Shown here one piece after another: positions 8,556-17,203 of a stretch of 44,852 nt of DNA (the first letter of the stretch is position 1; every line of letters starts with the position of its first letter). Where the stretch lies: NCBI GenBank assembly GCA_002412925.1, contig DHVZ01000083.1, forward strand, positions 1-44,852, read 5' to 3'. The notes below the pieces were generated by a model. It saw only the letters and a program-made list of their open reading frames with translations, searched no databases and was not told the DNA's origin. Source of the DNA: Anaerolineales bacterium UBA5195 (lineage in GTDB: Bacteria; Chloroflexota; Anaerolineae; Anaerolineales; Villigracilaceae). The position numbers and the translations under genes are program-made.

Positions 8556-9638
8556 CTAGGCCGCAGGATTTTGGGTCTGTTCAACCGGCGCGGCGTTGGG
8601 CGGACTGGCTTGCGGTAATCCAAAACACCACCTGGCCACACGATTGGGTTGAATTACGAAAGCATAAATGACAATTGGAAATAGTACGCCCGCGAAATAC
8701 GAAACCCAGTAAGAGATGACCTGATTGTTGGTCAGGTACATGATCTTTTCACCCCAGGTTTCCTGAATCGGGACATGAAATATTAAAATAATCAGCGAGG
8801 CCTGCCCTACATAACGGAATATGCTCGAAAGCAGGGTCGCCCGCTCCAATTGTTTCGAAACCGCCAGGATGAAGGCAATCCCCAATAGCGCTTCGAGCGT
8901 ATTGATTGGGAGTGATTGAAAGAAGCGGGTATTGAAGTCGATGCTTTGAGGCAGGAACCAAACCATCGCGAGCAATGCCGCGCCAGTTCCGGCCAGCATG
9001 AGCGGGTGGCCAAAGACTTCACCGGAAACGTATTTATTCACCTCGCAGCCTAGAATAAAGAAGAATCCGCTCACCAGCACCAGGTCTACGCTCAGCGGCA
9101 GGCCGTAGAGGGTCAGCGTCCGCCCGAGCAGGCTCAAGTCAAAGGGCCAAAAATTCTTCAGGAAGATCACCCCAACCACCTGGATAGCGATCAGCAGCAG
9201 CCATTTGGACCAGGGCAATCCGCTGCGCTTGATCAGCCAGTAAAACAGGAAGGCAAAAACGTTCAACGCGAAGAGATGCGGGATAAACCAGAGCTGCACC
9301 CAGTCAATATAGTGACCGTTGGCGTAGAGGGCTTTTATCAATCGGCTGGTGGCGACATCAAAATTGACCTTGGTGAAAGAGATGGTCATGAAATAAATCA
9401 AGAGGATGGTGAAAAGATAGGGTTTGAGCAGGGTCTCAAAACGGCGGCGTAAAACTGCCAGGAAGGGCAGTTCGGCCTTAAAAAACATGCCTGAAACGAA
9501 GAAAAACAAGGGCATGTGGAAGGCGTAGATAAATTTGTAAAGAAACGGGGAGACCAGGCCGAAATCATTGTGCGCCATCACAACCAGCAGGATGCCGATG
9601 CCTTTGGCGATGTCGATATATTCAACGCGTTTGGACAT
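8556..9638 (-). CDS. Acyltransferase family 3 (OafA/YrhL-like) membrane protein
   Basis: From the ATG at 9638 (MSKRVEYIDIAKGIG) the product is 360 aa. This start is preferred over the ATG at 9650 because GAGG lies six bases before it. The N-terminus has the family hallmark 'YIDIAKGIGILLVVMAHN' (about 6-23) with the conserved His in the R/D...H context. It is followed by 'FIYAFHMPLFFFVSGMFF' (about 35-52) and about ten TM segments. These enzymes O-acylate sugars or peptidoglycan-linked glycans in the membrane. The adjacent GT-C-like gene (29 bases downstream) supports a joint role in cell-surface glycan decoration. Confidence 0.9.
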   Translation of the reverse strand: MSKRVEYIDIAKGIGILLVVMAHNDFGLVSPFLYKFIYAFHMPLFFFVSGMFFKAELPFLAVLRRRFETLLKPYLFTILLIYFMTISFTKVNFDVATSRLIKALYANGHYIDWVQLWFIPHLFALNVFAFLFYWLIKRSGLPWSKWLLLIAIQVVGVIFLKNFWPFDLSLLGRTLTLYGLPLSVDLVLVSGFFFILGCEVNKYVSGEVFGHPLMLAGTGAALLAMVWFLPQSIDFNTRFFQSLPINTLEALLGIAFILAVSKQLERATLLSSIFRYVGQASLIILIFHVPIQETWGEKIMYLTNNQVISYWVSYFAGVLFPIVIYAFVIQPNRVARWCFGLPQASPPNAAPVEQTQNPAA

Positions 9639-9882
9639 ATTTTGCCTCATCAGTGGAGTTTGTTGGGCTCAATCATACCATGCCCGACGCCTCGCTGTGG
9701 CTCGCTTGCGCTTCCCAGGCCTGGCACTGGCTGACGGGGTAACCGGCAACTTCCTGCATGAGATGCGCGCTGGCGGGGGCAGCGCCCGACTGGACTCCGG
9801 ATGTAGGGACAACCGTCGAGGCGGCCAGCAGGGCAAGGGTCAGGATGAGTCCGGCGAGGTTTCGGCTTTTTGGGTTGGGAAG

Positions 9883-10530
9883 TTAGCTCACCGGCGCAAC
9901 ATAAGCGATGATGGCGATGAAGTGCGCCAACGCCCCCAGGATGACAAAGATATGCCAAATCTCATGGAAGCCAAATTTCCCTGGGAAGAAGTCGAAAATT
10001 TTGGTGGCGTAAACCACCGCGCCGAAAGAGTAAATCACCCCACCGACGCCCAGCCAGATCAGTGCGCCAACGGGGAGACTGATCAACATCTCTTTCAGCG
10101 CGATAATGCACATCCAGCCCATGGCCAGGTAGACTCCCGCTGAGACCCAGCGCGGGGCCTTGATGATGAAGATCTTGATGGCGATTCCGGCGAGCGCAAA
10201 TGCCCAAACGATCAGTAACATGCCCCACTTCCAAAAACCGGTGAACATGTTGTAGCAGATTGGCGTATACGACCCGGCAATCAGCAGGTAAATGGCTGAG
10301 TGGTCGAATTTACGCAGGATTTCAACCACCTGTGGCCTGGCCTTGACCAGGTGATAGGTAGCGCTGGCCGCAAACAACAATACGACGCTGACGCCATAGA
10401 CAGCCAACGAAATGGTTTTCCCGACATTTCCCCAGCCGATGACGAGCAGGGCAATCAGCCCGCCGATGGCGGCGAGTGCCGTGAAAAAATGAGTTAGCCC
10501 ATTGACAGGCTCGCGCAATCTTTTTAACAT
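9883..10530 (-). CDS. Hemolysin III family (PAQR-like) seven-TM protein
   Basis: The 215-aa seven-TM protein carries the hemolysin III/PAQR signature residues. These are GLTHF (11-15), SATYH (55-59), KFDHSAIY (73-80), HEIWH (188-192) and a further His at 202 in 'AHF'. The conserved Ser, Asp and three His residues form the Zn site in this superfamily. Bacterial members (YqfA-like) are annotated as hemolysin III, although their real role is in membrane homeostasis. The gene lies 21 bases after the anchored 266-aa protein gene, so co-transcription is likely. The usual length is 205-225 aa. The TAA stop is followed in the same frame by an unusual 69-codon open stretch (see findings). Confidence 0.92.
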   Translation of the reverse strand: MLKRLREPVNGLTHFFTALAAIGGLIALLVIGWGNVGKTISLAVYGVSVVLLFAASATYHLVKARPQVVEILRKFDHSAIYLLIAGSYTPICYNMFTGFWKWGMLLIVWAFALAGIAIKIFIIKAPRWVSAGVYLAMGWMCIIALKEMLISLPVGALIWLGVGGVIYSFGAVVYATKIFDFFPGKFGFHEIWHIFVILGALAHFIAIIAYVAPVS

Positions 10531-10551
10531 GTAATCCCTTTCTGGCTTTCT

Positions 10552-11352
10552 TTACTTCACCAGGTAAAATGTTTTCATACTTTTTTCAATCATTGGGTAG
10601 AGTTCATAATAACGTTCAGGGGCAACGCAGTATTCTACCCGCCAGAAATCAGCTTCGTCTTTGATGAAATAATTGACACAGGTAAACTCGAGTGTGCCCA
10701 ACAGGGCCTGGAAAACGAGTTGGCGCGTTTCGTACCCCAAAATGGTCATCTTTTTGTTCTTGTTGATGGTTGGCACGTGCCCCAGCTTGGTAAGCTCGTC
10801 ATCGATATAATTTTCCAGCTTTGTCTCGGCGGTCAGCACCTGGTGACGCGCGATCACTGTCGATACGATCACGGATTTATCCCAGTCCGTATCCAGCATC
10901 CAGAGCACATAATCTTTGGGAGCAGCCTTCATGTCATCGACAATGAGTCGATAATATTTCCCAAGCTTTGAGACCTTTTGGATTGTTTTTGCCCTCTGGT
11001 CTGTCATGTCCCCGCCGATAAAGTTGTTGGGCAGCCAGAGTTGAGCGCCGCTGGTTTCGAACATGGCCCAGTCGCCGGGCGGCACAATCGTGACCTGTGG
11101 TGTGGGCGTCGCTGAAGGCACGGTCGTGGGGAATATCATCAGTGTTGCTGTTGCCGCTGGTGTGGGGGCCGCCTGCCCGGGATTGGATGCGCCGGGTTGG
11201 CTGTCAGCAGACCGCGAGCTTGCCGGGAGGGCTACCGAGGAAACCATCCAGAAGATTGCGCACATCACCAGCATGGCTATCACCATCAGCCCGGCCAGTA
11301 TGCCAACCTGTGTTCCGCTCATACCCAGGTAACGCGGAGATTTTTGTGTCAT
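10552..11352 (-). CDS. Membrane-anchored extracellular protein with Thr/Pro-rich linker, unknown function
   Basis: The product is 266 aa. A TM helix (about 16-39) is followed by a low-complexity linker rich in Ala, Pro and Thr (about 45-92), then a globular domain (about 93-266) with 'WAMFETSGAQLWLPNNFIGG'. That start resembles the 'f...g..l.LP..y.g' motif of exported domains that measure protein-like substrates. No catalytic motif was recognised. GGGAG lies seven bases before the ATG. The ATG overlaps the TGA of a small upstream ORF (ATGA), which suggests translational coupling. The domain is expected to be displayed outside the membrane. Confidence 0.85.
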   Translation of the reverse strand: MTQKSPRYLGMSGTQVGILAGLMVIAMLVMCAIFWMVSSVALPASSRSADSQPGASNPGQAAPTPAATATLMIFPTTVPSATPTPQVTIVPPGDWAMFETSGAQLWLPNNFIGGDMTDQRAKTIQKVSKLGKYYRLIVDDMKAAPKDYVLWMLDTDWDKSVIVSTVIARHQVLTAETKLENYIDDELTKLGHVPTINKNKKMTILGYETRQLVFQALLGTLEFTCVNYFIKDEADFWRVEYCVAPERYYELYPMIEKSMKTFYLVK

Positions 11353-11465
11353 GTGGCCGCTCCCAAAAAAAATCGATTGAGCTTGTTCAAGATGTCGAGA
11401 GCCGTGTCAACAAACAGGTCGTACCCTTCGGTGTCCTTCTGGAGTTGATTATTTCGAGAACGCAT
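11349..11465 (-). CDS. Small 38-codon ORF between the AKR gene and the anchored protein
   Basis: The peptide starts MRSRNNQLQKDTEGYDLF and continues as a probable amphipathic helix ending FFLGAAT. Three features support translation. GAGG lies six bases before the ATG. The ORF overlaps the last 17 bases of the aldo/keto reductase gene in another frame. Its TGA overlaps the next gene's ATG as ATGA. It fills almost exactly the 96-base gap between two larger genes. It could equally be a coupling leader whose peptide has no function. Confidence 0.45.
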   Translation of the reverse strand: MRSRNNQLQKDTEGYDLFVDTALDILNKLNRFFLGAAT

Positions 11466-12384
11466 CGCTGGCCTCATCCAGCGCCTCGATTTGTTCCGGC
11501 CTCAACCGCCAGCCTGCTGCCCCGGCATTCATCTCGGCCTGATGCACATTTTTGGCGCCGGGGATGGGCAGCGCGCCCTTGCAGATGCACCAGTTCAGCG
11601 CCACCTGCGCTGCCGATTTTCCACCCCAATCCTGCCCGATTTCTGTCAGCAGTTTAAGCAGCGGATGCATTTCTTTCAACACACCAGCATATTTCCCGGC
11701 GCGCATGCCGGGCGGCGGATTTTCCGGGCTGTATTTGCCGCTTAAAAGGCCCATTGCCAGCGGGGAATAAGCGATCAAGCGCACGCCAAGTTCCTGGCAA
11801 CGGGCAAGCAGCCCGTTCTTTTCAACCGATCGGTTCAATAGGTTATATTCCACCTGGTTTGAAGCCAGCGGGATTTCATGCCCAGAGAGTACCGTGTAAG
11901 CGCGCTGCATCTGGTTTTTGTCATAATTCGAAACGCCCACCGCGCGCGTCAATCCCAGCCGATGAGCCGAGGCTAATCCCTCCGCATATCTCTCAATTGG
12001 CACAAGCGGGCTGGGCCAATGGATTTGGTAGAGGTCCACGCGTTCCAGGTTGAGCCGCTCCAGGCTGGCGCGCAAGGCGCGGGTCACGCTGGCCCTGGTC
12101 AGTCGCCAGGGCAGGGGGAAAAATTTTGTCGCGACGATTACCGGGGATTCGGTGCGTTTCAGGAACTGACCGAGCAGGCGTTCCGAACGTCCGTTCCCAT
12201 AAATTTCTGCTGTATCTACAAAATGGACGCCGTTTTCGAGGGAAATTTTGAAACCGGCCTCGATATCGGCGTCGCTGTAGCCTTTGCCATAATTCCACAC
12301 GATCCGGTCACCCCAGGACCAGGCCCCCAGTCCGATTTCGGCATCGTGCAGGAATTGAATTGACTCAGGAAGATCTGATGACAT
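11449..12384 (-). CDS. Aldo/keto reductase family oxidoreductase
   Basis: From the ATG at 12384 (MSSDLPESIQF) the product is 311 aa. GAGGAG lies upstream of this ATG, whereas the longer frame to 12432 lacks a ribosome-binding site. The AKR catalytic tetrad is present: D57 and Y62 (VDTAEIYG), K87 (ATKF) and H122 (YQIHWP). The NADP-binding C-terminal region 'LPIPGAKN' and 'SAAQVALNW' is also typical. These (beta/alpha)8 barrels reduce aldehydes or ketones with NADPH. The substrate is not predictable; 'HWPSP' and overall length resemble the AKR11-15 like bacterial group. It heads a leftward gene run. Confidence 0.92.
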   Translation of the reverse strand: MSSDLPESIQFLHDAEIGLGAWSWGDRIVWNYGKGYSDADIEAGFKISLENGVHFVDTAEIYGNGRSERLLGQFLKRTESPVIVATKFFPLPWRLTRASVTRALRASLERLNLERVDLYQIHWPSPLVPIERYAEGLASAHRLGLTRAVGVSNYDKNQMQRAYTVLSGHEIPLASNQVEYNLLNRSVEKNGLLARCQELGVRLIAYSPLAMGLLSGKYSPENPPPGMRAGKYAGVLKEMHPLLKLLTEIGQDWGGKSAAQVALNWCICKGALPIPGAKNVHQAEMNAGAAGWRLRPEQIEALDEASDAFSK

Positions 12385-12500
12385 TGAAAATGCTCCTCGG
12401 TTATTTGGAGATTCTATCATACGGCCTGCCAAAAGTTATTGGCCTGCGTGCCGATTGTTATTTTGCTGGCCTTTTCAACCGGGGATGCAGTCAGCCAGGT

Positions 12501-12529
12501 AGTATATTTTAAGCCGCAAATCCCTTAAA
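12501..12529 (-). promoter_or_regulatory. Probable promoter of the AKR gene run
   Basis: On the minus strand TTTAAG (12529-12524) and TATACT (12506-12501) are separated by 17 bases. The -10 box is near consensus and the -35 is weak. The 5' leader to the ATG at 12384 would be about 110 nt. Confidence 0.5.
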
Positions 12530-12574
12530 CCCGTGTAAAATCAGGCCACATTATTATTTTGGAACTGAGTGGCC

Positions 12575-12639
12575 GCGAGACCCTACCCCCACCCGCTATC
12601 TGCCTCGCATGAGTTCTGCGGGGTGGGGAGGGGTCTCGC
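12575..12639 (+). ncRNA. Imperfect long hairpin in the rnc leader
   Basis: The left arm 12575-12595 and right arm 12619-12639 pair as nine perfect bp at the base (GCGAGACCC with GGGTCTCGC), then about eight more G-C pairs interrupted by small mismatches. The loop is about 23 nt. It lies 27 bases before the preferred GTG start of rnc. Long leader stems cut by RNase III are the known means of rnc autoregulation in E. coli and Streptomyces. A weak -10 (TAAAAT, 12536-12541) upstream could produce this leader. Confidence 0.55.
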
Positions 12640-12665
12640 GCTCCCTGAGTTCCTGGGAGGTTCCC

Positions 12666-13415
12666 GTGGTAATACAAGAACCCTTGACCGAGCGGGCTGG
12701 CTCTGAGTCTCCTGCGCAGTTGGCGGAACGACTAAACCTGCCATTTGGTGAAGACCTGCGCCTGTTGACGCGCGCCTTGACCCACCGATCTTTTGTCAAT
12801 GAACATTCGGATGTGGTTTCCGACAATGAACGCCTTGAATTCCTGGGCGATGCCGTGCTGGATTTTTTAGTTGGCTCTTGGGTCTACAACCACTATCCCG
12901 AAATGGCCGAAGGCGACCTGACGCGGATGCGCTCTGCCCTGGTGCGCACCGAGACTCTGGCAGATTTTTCCCGTCAGTTGAGTCTCGGCGGTGCCATGCG
13001 CCTCGGGCGCGGCGAGCTGCATGGCGGCGGACGTGACAGGGATGCCCTGTTGTGCGCCACCTTTGAAGCGCTTGTCGGAGCGATCTATCAGTGTAAAGGG
13101 CTGGAGTTTGCCCGGGAATTTGTCATGCCCTTGATTGGCCCGATGGCAGAACGCATCCTGGCGCAAATGCACACGATGGATCCCAAGTCGCGCTTGCAGG
13201 AATTTACACAATCACAGGGTTGGGGAATCCCGCGCTATGTCACCGCGCAGGCTGATGGGCCAGACCACGCCAAGATTTTCGAGATAGAAGTTCACATTGG
13301 CGGTAAGTGTTTGGGAAAAGGAAGCGGCCCATCCAAGCATATTGCGCAAGAGCTTGCCGCGCAGGACGCGCTCGTAAATATCGAAATGCTGGATATGGAT
13401 ATTTCCGGTATCTGA
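12666..13415 (+). CDS. rnc: Ribonuclease III
   Basis: The GTG start at 12666 gives 249 aa and has GGGAGG five bases upstream. The longer in-frame ATG at 12609 has no ribosome-binding site and lies in a hairpin loop. The endonuclease domain has the signature NERLEFLGDAVLDF (about 54-67) with its acidic metal ligands, and 'DALLCATFEALVGAIY' supplies the second acidic pair. A dsRNA-binding domain follows (about 175-242) with 'GSGPSKHIAQELAAQDAL' near the end. The enzyme cuts double-stranded RNA in rRNA maturation and mRNA decay. It precedes smc, an order common in bacteria, with a 22-bp hairpin between. Confidence 0.97.
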   Translation: MVIQEPLTERAGSESPAQLAERLNLPFGEDLRLLTRALTHRSFVNEHSDVVSDNERLEFLGDAVLDFLVGSWVYNHYPEMAEGDLTRMRSALVRTETLADFSRQLSLGGAMRLGRGELHGGGRDRDALLCATFEALVGAIYQCKGLEFAREFVMPLIGPMAERILAQMHTMDPKSRLQEFTQSQGWGIPRYVTAQADGPDHAKIFEIEVHIGGKCLGKGSGPSKHIAQELAAQDALVNIEMLDMDISGI

Positions 13416-13431
13416 TTTTGATTCAACATAT

Positions 13432-13477
13432 ACGGGGCAGGCACGACGCCATCCAGATGGCGTCGTGCCTGCCCCGT
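13432..13477. repeat. 22-bp perfect palindromic hairpin between rnc and smc
   Basis: Arms 13432-13453 and 13456-13477 are perfect complements around a 2-base centre. No T-tract follows on the plus strand, so it is not a standard intrinsic terminator. Being over two helical turns long, the transcribed stem would be a plausible RNase III substrate or mRNA processing site. Confidence 0.75.
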
Positions 13478-13497
13478 AGAAACCTCGCGGAAAACAA

Positions 13498-16400
13498 ATG
13501 CCTTTACGCCTAAAATCTCTTGAACTTCACGGTTACAAAACCTTCGCCTCGCGGACGACTTTTGAATTTGCCGACGGCATTACCGCCATTGTCGGGCCGA
13601 ATGGTTCGGGTAAGTCGAATTTTGCTGATTCCCTGCGTTGGGTGCTGGGTGAGCAATCGCACAATTTGTTGCGCGCAAAAAAGACCGAGGATATGATTTT
13701 CTCCGGTTCGGAACATCGTCCACGTTCGGGCATGGCCTCGGTAACAATTACTTTTGATAATGTTACAGGCTGGCTCCCGGTTGATTTTTCCGAAGTCGCT
13801 GTCACGCGCCGCGCTTATCGTGATGGGCGTAATGAGTACCTACTCAATGGACAGACTGTGCGCCTGAAAGATATCAACGAGCTGTTGGCGCAATCAGGTC
13901 TCTCGGAGCGCACTTACACAATCCTTGGACAGGGTATGGTGGATGCCTCCCTGGCGCTCAAAGCCGATGAGCGCCGCCGCTTGTTTGAGGAAGCTGCTGG
14001 CATCGGCCTGTATCGCGCTCGCCGGGAAGAATCCCTGCGCCGTCTCGAAAATACACAGCGTAATCTTGAACGTGTACTCGACATCCTGGCCGAGCTTGAA
14101 CCGCGCTTGCGCGGTCTTGAACGGCAGGCCAGGCGCGCCCAAGACTACCTGCAAGTGCAGTCCGATTTAAAGGTCATTCTGCGCGAATGGTACGGCTTTC
14201 ACTGGCACAACTCGCAAAAAGAATTGGCAGAGGTGCAGGAAATTGCCCATCAGCAAGAACTGAACCTGGGCGAAGCCCGCAATCATTATCACGATCTAAT
14301 GGATGGTTTCGGCGCCACGCGCACGCGTCTTTTTGACCTGCGGACGCGTTTGAATGAATGGCACCGCCAGTCGGCGATTTTGCACAGCCAGCGAGAGACC
14401 ATCAGCCGTGAGTTGGCGGTGCTTGAAGAACGCCGACGTTCCCTAACGGAAGGCCGCCAGGCAGCCCTGCTTGAACAGGAAAGACTGACCGATGAAGAAC
14501 GCGCGGCGCGTGAGAGAGTGGATGAAGCCCGCGTTGAATTTGAACGTATCCAGGCTGAAGCTGTAGATGCCAAGACTCAGGAAACAGCGGCCAAGTCGGC
14601 CCTGAGGGCGCGCCAGTTGGAGCGCGCCACTGCCGAGCAAAAGCTTGATTCGGCGCGGCAGAACCTGAACAGTCTCAATTCCCGCAGGGCCCAGCATCAG
14701 GCGCATTTGAATGAACTCAAGACGCGCATCGAGGCGCAGCGTGAAAAGCTCAAGGCCGCTGACCTGGTCATTGCCACCGCCGAAGAAACCTTTAAACAGG
14801 CTGAGAAAAAACACCTGGCCGCACAAAAAGCCCGCCAAGGGGCTGAAGCCGCCTTCCACCAGGCGGAAATCGATCTGGCAGACTTGCGTCAGCGCTTGGG
14901 TGAACTCGAAACCGCCCGGCGGCAGCGCCAGGAGGAGAGAAACGTCAAAGCCGGGGAAGAGACCAAACTCCAGGCGCAGCTTGACGTGCTTGAACAGGCC
15001 GAAAACTCCATGTCGGGTTACGCCGAGGGTGCCCGCTTTTTGCTCGAAGCTGCCCGCCAGTCGAAGTTTTCAGGTGCAAAAGGCGCGCTCTCTGCTGCGC
15101 TCGACGTTCCAGCCGAGTATGAAACGGCGATTGCGGCTGCGCTTGGCGATGCATTCGACGTTGTGCTGGTTGAATCTGGCCAGAACGTGGATCAGGCTCT
15201 CGAACTGCTGGAACAGGCCACGGGGCGGGCCGTCATCCTGCCGCTCGATGTGGTCAATTTCCACGGGCAGGTAAAACTCCCCAAGGGTGAATCCTCCGTC
15301 ATCGGGCTGGCCTCTAATTTAATCAAAATCAGGGACGAATTGCGGCCGGCGGTGGAGGCTTTGCTCGGTGGAACCGTGGTGGTCCGCGACCGGATCGCTG
15401 CCCGAAGCCTGCGGACTCAACTCCCCGCCGCGCGGCTGGTCACATTAAAGGGCGAGGTCTTTCGTCCCGACGGGCTGATTGCGGCCGGGCGTGAAACACG
15501 CGCTGCCGCCCTGAGCCGACCGCGCGAAAAACGTGAGTTGAATGAGCGCCTGCAAAGCACCGTGGCACAGCTCAACAGCCTGATCGAGACGCTGACAGGT
15601 CTTTCTGGTGAATCGGCTGCTGTCCAGAAGGAAATTGCTCTCCGCGAAGAAACTCTCCGCCAGATGCGCAAGGCCTTCAACGAGGCGACCGATGCTGAGC
15701 AGCAGGCTTCGCTGGCGGCCGAATCAGCCCGCCGCCAGCGCGATTTTCAGGCCGGTCAAAAGGATTCGCTCGCCAAAGAAATTGCGGCCTCCGAGCGTGA
15801 CCGGACCGAAACGGAGCTCTCTCTGGAAGAGGTGGAAGAAAAATTGGGTGTGGCGCAGGAAACCATGCGCAAACTCAATGGCGAGCTGGCCGGGCTGGCG
15901 CTGGATGAACTGACTTCACAGGTTACTTACTGGGGCGCGCGGGTTTCGGTCTCTGAGCGAACGGTTAGTGATGCCCGTCTGCGTCAGAACGACCGCCAGC
16001 AGGTGCTGGATAGGATTGCCAGCCAACTGACTGCGGGTAAACGGCGCGTAGAAGAGATCGGTTCTTCTTTTGGGAACCTGGATGCAGAGAAAACCGACTT
16101 GTACGCGCGCGAAAAGAGCTTACAGGAACAGATCGAATCTTTTCGCGTGTTGATCGACCCGGCTGAGAAGGATTTGGCTGAGGCTGAGAAACAGGAAGCC
16201 GAATTACAGGAGCAGGAAACCAATGCCCAGCGTTCTCTGGCGAACGTGGAGCGCTATCATGCGCAGGCGCAAATCGACCTGAATCGCAAGCAGGAAGCGC
16301 TCGAAAGCCTGAAACGGCGCGTGGAAGAAGATTTTGGCCTGGTGCAGTTCGAATATGACGCGCCGATCACTGGCGCGGTGCCGCTGCCGCTCGGCGATAT

Positions 16401-17109
16401 GGTTGAAACCCTGCCCTATGTGACCGAACTTTCGCCTGATATCGATGACGTTCTCGCGCAGAAACGCGCCCAGATGCGGCGGATGGGCGCGGTCAACATG
16501 GAAGCCCAGCAGGAATACGAGTCCGTCAGGGAGCGCTTCGAGTTTATGACCACCCAGGTGGATGATTTGCAGCAGGCCGAATCGGACCTGCGCCAGGTCA
16601 TTGCCGAGTTGGACGAACTGACCAAGAAGGAATTCTTCAAAACCTTCGAAGCGGTGGCAATTGAATTCAAGGCGATCTTTACCCGTCTGTTTGGCGGCGG
16701 TTCCGCCCGCTTGGCGCTGACCGACCCGGATAACCTGACCGAGACCGGCATCGACATTGAAGCCAAACTGCCCGGGCGGCGTGAGCAGGGTTTGTCCCTG
16801 CTTTCAGGTGGCGAGCGTTCGCTGACAGCCATTTCGCTGGTTTTTGCGCTGCTCAAAGTTTCACCGACGCCTGTTTGTGTCATGGACGAAGTCGACGCCA
16901 TGCTCGACGAGGCCAATGTAGGCCGTTTCCGTGACCTGCTGGCCGAACTCAGCCAGACAACGCAGTTCATTGTGGTCACTCACAATCGCAACACCGTCCA
17001 GGTGGCCGATGTGATCTACGGCATCACCATGGGTCGCGACTCGGCCAGCCAGCAGATCAGTCTGAAGTTGGACGAAGTCAGCGATGAGATGCTCGGCAAC
17101 CGGGGATAA
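13498..17109 (+). CDS. smc: Chromosome segregation ATPase SMC
   Basis: The 1203-aa protein is of normal SMC length. The N-terminal ATPase half has Walker A GPNGSGKSNF (about 32-41). Long coiled coils cover about 170-500 and 680-1020. The hinge lies at about 515-660 ('GAKGALSAALDVPAEYETAI' onward). The C-terminal half has the signature LSGGERSLTAISLVFALL and Walker B 'PVCVMDEVDAMLDEANV' (about 1100-1145). SMC dimers with ScpA/ScpB load at origins and organise and segregate the chromosome. The gene follows rnc by about 80 bases and ends at a strong bidirectional terminator; ftsY, often next, is absent. The start has only a weak purine-rich stretch upstream. Confidence 0.98.
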   Translation: MPLRLKSLELHGYKTFASRTTFEFADGITAIVGPNGSGKSNFADSLRWVLGEQSHNLLRAKKTEDMIFSGSEHRPRSGMASVTITFDNVTGWLPVDFSEVAVTRRAYRDGRNEYLLNGQTVRLKDINELLAQSGLSERTYTILGQGMVDASLALKADERRRLFEEAAGIGLYRARREESLRRLENTQRNLERVLDILAELEPRLRGLERQARRAQDYLQVQSDLKVILREWYGFHWHNSQKELAEVQEIAHQQELNLGEARNHYHDLMDGFGATRTRLFDLRTRLNEWHRQSAILHSQRETISRELAVLEERRRSLTEGRQAALLEQERLTDEERAARERVDEARVEFERIQAEAVDAKTQETAAKSALRARQLERATAEQKLDSARQNLNSLNSRRAQHQAHLNELKTRIEAQREKLKAADLVIATAEETFKQAEKKHLAAQKARQGAEAAFHQAEIDLADLRQRLGELETARRQRQEERNVKAGEETKLQAQLDVLEQAENSMSGYAEGARFLLEAARQSKFSGAKGALSAALDVPAEYETAIAAALGDAFDVVLVESGQNVDQALELLEQATGRAVILPLDVVNFHGQVKLPKGESSVIGLASNLIKIRDELRPAVEALLGGTVVVRDRIAARSLRTQLPAARLVTLKGEVFRPDGLIAAGRETRAAALSRPREKRELNERLQSTVAQLNSLIETLTGLSGESAAVQKEIALREETLRQMRKAFNEATDAEQQASLAAESARRQRDFQAGQKDSLAKEIAASERDRTETELSLEEVEEKLGVAQETMRKLNGELAGLALDELTSQVTYWGARVSVSERTVSDARLRQNDRQQVLDRIASQLTAGKRRVEEIGSSFGNLDAEKTDLYAREKSLQEQIESFRVLIDPAEKDLAEAEKQEAELQEQETNAQRSLANVERYHAQAQIDLNRKQEALESLKRRVEEDFGLVQFEYDAPITGAVPLPLGDMVETLPYVTELSPDIDDVLAQKRAQMRRMGAVNMEAQQEYESVRERFEFMTTQVDDLQQAESDLRQVIAELDELTKKEFFKTFEAVAIEFKAIFTRLFGGGSARLALTDPDNLTETGIDIEAKLPGRREQGLSLLSGGERSLTAISLVFALLKVSPTPVCVMDEVDAMLDEANVGRFRDLLAELSQTTQFIVVTHNRNTVQVADVIYGITMGRDSASQQISLKLDEVSDEMLGNRG

Positions 17110-17155
17110 CTTGTTTTTCTGTTAGGAAAGGTCTCCCGCCCTGCGTTTAAAAGAC

Positions 17156-17188
17156 AAAAAACGCCTCTTGCAAAGAGAGGCGTTTTTT
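17156..17188. terminator. Bidirectional intrinsic terminator between smc and the foldase gene
   Basis: A 13-bp perfect stem (17156-17168 with 17176-17188) has six A's on the left edge and six T's on the right edge. It therefore works for smc (+) and for the convergent peptidyl-prolyl isomerase gene (-). Confidence 0.9.
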
Positions 17189-17203
17189 GATATTACCTGG
17201 TTG

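Noticed and set aside
9650..9958. Minus-strand open frame crossing the end of hemolysin III
   Set aside because: This frame is Pro/Arg-rich with no motif and overlaps hemolysin III. The more gene-like frame in the gap is the start-less one reported as a finding.
12609..12665. ATG at 12609 as the rnc start
   Set aside because: No ribosome-binding site precedes it and it lies in a hairpin loop. The GTG at 12666 has GGGAGG at ideal distance and matches the usual RNase III length.
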